In this document: positions 5,691-7,939 of the stretch, one piece after another
Numbering within the stretch: the first letter of the stretch is position 1
How the letters are laid out: each line of letters starts with the position of its first letter
NCBI GenBank assembly: GCA_003645555.1
Contig: QNFN01000071.1
Coordinates: 1-7,939, forward strand
DNA from: Gammaproteobacteria bacterium
GTDB taxonomy: Bacteria; Pseudomonadota; Gammaproteobacteria; QNFN01
Direction of reading: 5' to 3'
Length of the DNA stretch: 7,939 nt
Translations under genes and position numbers: made by a program
The notes under the pieces: model-generated
The model's input: only the letters and a program-made list of their open reading frames with translations
Database searches by the model: none
What the model was told of the DNA's origin: nothing

Positions 5691-5953
5691 GGTTCGTTCT
5701 CCCTCGGGAATACTCAATGTGGTACCGGACGCGGGAGGCGCCGGTTCGGAGCGGAATGTTACACCAGCTATGGCAACACACAGTACCCGCCGATCGAGAT
5801 AGCGTGAATGGCGCATGACAACAGGTGCGGTGGGGATTTGCGGGCCATTCCACGAGTGTGAGACACCGCCCTTGCGGAGGTCGCATCGCTGGCGACTCCC
5901 GGGCGATCCTGCTAACTTACCGCCTCTTCCCGATCCGCATCCGAAACGCCCCC
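5691..5953. promoter_or_regulatory. Divergent apbC/metG intergenic region with metG-leader hairpin
   Basis: These 263 bp must hold the promoters for apbC (leftward) and metG (rightward). I found no -35/-10 pair on either strand that I would call with confidence: TAACAT (minus, 5761-5756) and TAACTT (plus, 5913-5918) are possible -10 boxes but lack good -35 partners. A hairpin stands at 5876-5899: GGAGGTCGC pairs with GCGACTCC as an 8-bp stem with one bulged G and a 7-nt loop. It lies 54 nt before the metG start. No T-box or other riboswitch that I can recognise is present. Confidence 0.5.
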
Positions 5954-7939
5954 ATGAGCGACGCCCGCCGCAAAATCCTCGTCACCTCGGCCTTGCCCTA
6001 CGCCAACGGTCCGATCCACATCGGCCACCTGGTCGAGTACATCCAGACCGACATCTGGGTCCGCTTCCAGAAGCTGCGCGGCCATGACTGCCTGTTCGTC
6101 TGCGCCGACGACGCCCACGGCACGCCGATCATGCTGCGCGCGCAAAAGGAAGGGATTGCTCCGGAAGCACTGATCGACCGCATCGGCCTCGAGCACCGTG
6201 CCGACTTCGCCGCCTTCGGCATCGAGTTCGACAACTACCACAGCACCCACTCAGAAGAGAACCGCGAGTGCGCCGAGCTGGTCTACACACGGCTGCGCGA
6301 CGCTGGCCACATCGCCCGTCGGACCATCTCCCAGGCCTTCGATCCGGTCAAGGAGATGTTCCTCCCGGACCGTTTCATCAAGGGCACCTGCCCGCGCTGC
6401 GCCGCCGAGGAGCAGTACGGCGACAGCTGCGAATGCTGCGGCGCCACCTACAGCCCCAACGACCTGAAGAATCCGGTCTCGGCACTCTCCGGCGCCAGCC
6501 CGGTGCAGCGCGAATCCGAGCACTTCTTTTTCCAGCTCGGTGACTTCGAGGCCATGCTGCGTGAGTGGATTGGCAGCGAACAAAAAGACGGCAGCCCACA
6601 CCCGGCTATCCAGCCGGAAATTGCGCACAAGCTCGACGAGTGGTTCGACACCGGACTGAAGGACTGGGACATCTCACGCGACGCCCCCTATTTCGGCTTC
6701 GAGATCCCGGACCAGCCGGGCAAGTATTTCTATGTCTGGCTCGACGCGCCGATCGGCTACATGGGCAGCTTCAGCCACCTGTGCAGCCTGCGTGACGACC
6801 TCGATTTCGCCAGCTACTGGGATCGCGATGCCGCGGCACAGGCCGGCACCGAGCTCTACCATTTCATCGGCAAGGACATCGCCTACTTCCACACCCTGTT
6901 CTGGCCGGCGATGCCCGCGGGGTCAGGTTTCCGGTTACCCGACGCGGTCTTCTGTCACGGCTTCCTGACCGTCAACGGGCAGAAAATGTCCAAGTCGCGC
7001 GGCACCTTCATCATGGCGCGCAGCTACCTCGACCACCTCGACCCGGCCTGGCTGCGCTACTACTTCGCGACCAAGCTCAGCAGCGGCATCGACGACCTCG
7101 ACCTGAACCTCGACGACTTCATGCAGCGGGTCAACTCCGATCTGGTCGGCAAGGTGGTCAACATCGCCAGCCGCTGCGCCGGCTTCATCACCAAGCGCTT
7201 CGATGGCCGTCTCGCCGACGCCCTCGACGACCCGCAGCTGTTCGCCGATTTCGTGGCCGCCGGTGACGCCATCGCCGCCGCCTACGAGGGGCGTGAATAC
7301 GGCCGTGCCATGCGCGAAATCATGGCCCTGGCCGACCGGGCCAACCAGTACATCGACGAGCGCAAGCCGTGGGTGATGGCCAAGGAGGAGGGCCGCGAGG
7401 CCGAACTCCAGGCGGTCTGCAGCCTGGGGATCAACCTTTACCGCGTGCTGATCACCTACCTGAAACCGGTGCTGCCGACCCTGGCCGAACAGAGCGAGAT
7501 GTTCCTCGCCTGCCCGTCACTGACCTGGGACAACCGCGACCAGGCGCTGCTCGGCCACGCCATCCACAAGTTCAAGGCGCTGATGCAGCGTGTCGATCCC
7601 AAACAGACCGAGGCATTGGTCGAAGCGTCCAAATCAAGCCTTGGCGCAAGCGACCAGGTAAGCGAGGAGACTGCCGCCGTGAGTGACATGGAACCGATCG
7701 CCGAAATGATCGACTACGACGCCTTCGCCAAGATCGACCTGCGTATCGCGCTGATCGCCGCAGCAGAACATGTCGAGGGCGCCGACAAGCTGCTCAAGCT
7801 CACCCTCGACCTCGGCGGCGAGACACGCACCGTGTTCGCCGGCATCAAGGCCGCCTACGATCCTGCTGACCTGGTAGGACGACTGACACCGATGGTGGCC
7901 AACCTGGCTCCGCGCAAGATGCGCTTCGGCCTCTCGGAA
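5954..7939 (+). CDS. metG: Methionyl-tRNA synthetase, 3' end cut by window edge
   Basis: MetRS charges tRNA-Met with methionine using ATP, for both initiation and elongation, in the cytoplasm. The frame is open from the ATG at 5954 to the window end: 662 residues are visible, against about 677 in E. coli, so roughly the last 15 are missing. Class I signatures are intact: the HIGH motif at 22-25 ([12 protein letters not shown]) and KMSKS at 344-348 ([10 protein letters not shown]). The connective-peptide zinc knuckle uses Cys146, Cys149, Cys159 and Cys162, one position off the E. coli ligands 145/148/158/161. [15 protein letters not shown] and the anticodon-domain segment [18 protein letters not shown] are also typical. 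After a poorly conserved linker (about 550-585), the C-terminal EMAP/Trbp111-type tRNA-binding dimerisation domain starts near residue 586 ([13 protein letters not shown]) and runs off the window at MRFGLSE. The start fits the family, yet no Shine-Dalgarno sequence precedes it (CCGAAACGCCCCC). It is divergent from apbC. Confidence 0.97.
   Translation, partial: MSDARRKILVTSALPYANGPIHIGHLVEYIQTDIWVRFQKLRGHDCLFVCADDAHGTPIMLRAQKEGIAPEALIDRIGLEHRADFAAFGIEFDNYHSTHSEENRECAELVYTRLRDAGHIARRTISQAFDPVKEMFLPDRFIKGTCPRCAAEEQYGDSCECCGATYSPNDLKNPVSALSGASPVQRESEHFFFQLGDFEAMLREWIGSEQKDGSPHPAIQPEIAHKLDEWFDTGLKDWDISRDAPYFGFEIPDQPGKYFYVWLDAPIGYMGSFSHLCSLRDDLDFASYWDRDAAAQAGTELYHFIGKDIAYFHTLFWPAMPAGSGFRLPDAVFCHGFLTVNGQKMSKSRGTFIMARSYLDHLDPAWLRYYFATKLSSGIDDLDLNLDDFMQRVNSDLVGKVVNIASRCAGFITKRFDGRLADALDDPQLFADFVAAGDAIAAAYEGREYGRAMREIMALADRANQYIDERKPWVMAKEEGREAELQAVCSLGINLYRVLITYLKPVLPTLAEQSEMFLACPSLTWDNRDQALLGHAIHKFKALMQRVDPKQTEALVEASKSSLGASDQVSEETAAVSDMEPIAEMIDYDAFAKIDLRIALIAAAEHVEGADKLLKLTLDLGGETRTVFAGIKAAYDPADLVGRLTPMVANLAPRKMRFGLSE

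Noticed and set aside
4524..5807. Very long (427-codon) plus-strand open frame antisense to apbC
   Set aside because: It lies opposite an intact, motif-complete apbC. Its composition (runs of Asp, Val, His, Leu, Gly, Arg) is the usual mirror of GC-rich codons. No domain or ribosome-binding site is seen.
5691..5816. Possible 42-residue N-terminal extension of ApbC
   Set aside because: It has no family likeness, and AGGGAG is placed 8 nt before the internal ATG that gives the normal ApbC N-terminus.

Overview
The window looks like chromosomal DNA of a GC-rich gammaproteobacterium, probably a purple-sulfur or haloalkaliphilic type relative (Chromatiales-like). This placement is inferred from three things: a divergent apbC/metG pair with dcd directly behind apbC, a class III (PhaE/PhaC) polyhydroxyalkanoate synthase of the Allochromatium type, and REP-like palindromes with a GTCGGACTTCAGTCC core. 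No 16S gene or other taxonomic marker is present, so the placement is tentative. All coding regions share the same high-GC codon style, and nothing looks like a prophage, transposon or CRISPR array.

Layout, left to right. (1) 2-412, + strand: the end of a MarR-family regulator whose start lies outside the window. (2) 413-738: a 326-bp non-coding gap, partly less GC-rich, with two doubtful tiny ORFs and a strong hairpin or operator-like palindrome just before the next gene. (3) 739-1101, +: a small cupin protein, closed by a convincing rho-independent terminator. (4) 1215-1682, -: a small exported protein of unknown function, convergent with the cupin gene and preceded by a plausible sigma70-type promoter. 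(5) 3795 down to 1896, -: phaE then phaC, overlapping by 8 nt, encoding the two subunits of a class III PHA synthase. (6) 3835-3927: a cluster of REP-like palindromes between phaE and dcd. (7) 5690 down to 4010, -: apbC (Fe-S cluster carrier ATPase) then dcd (dCTP deaminase), 22 nt apart and probably one transcript. (8) 5691-5953: the divergent promoter region. (9) 5954 to the window end, +: metG (methionyl-tRNA synthetase), missing only its last few codons.

The genes fall into housekeeping (apbC, dcd, metG), carbon storage (phaE-phaC, which polymerise hydroxyacyl-CoA into PHA granules) and a small regulatory or accessory group (marR, cupin, exported protein). phaE and phaC follow apbC-dcd on the same strand with only the palindrome cluster between, so read-through is possible. 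I found no clear evidence for a new biological system. The items most worth a second look are the REP-like cluster, the unusually short C-terminus of PhaE, the palindrome in front of the cupin gene, and the unrecognised exported protein.
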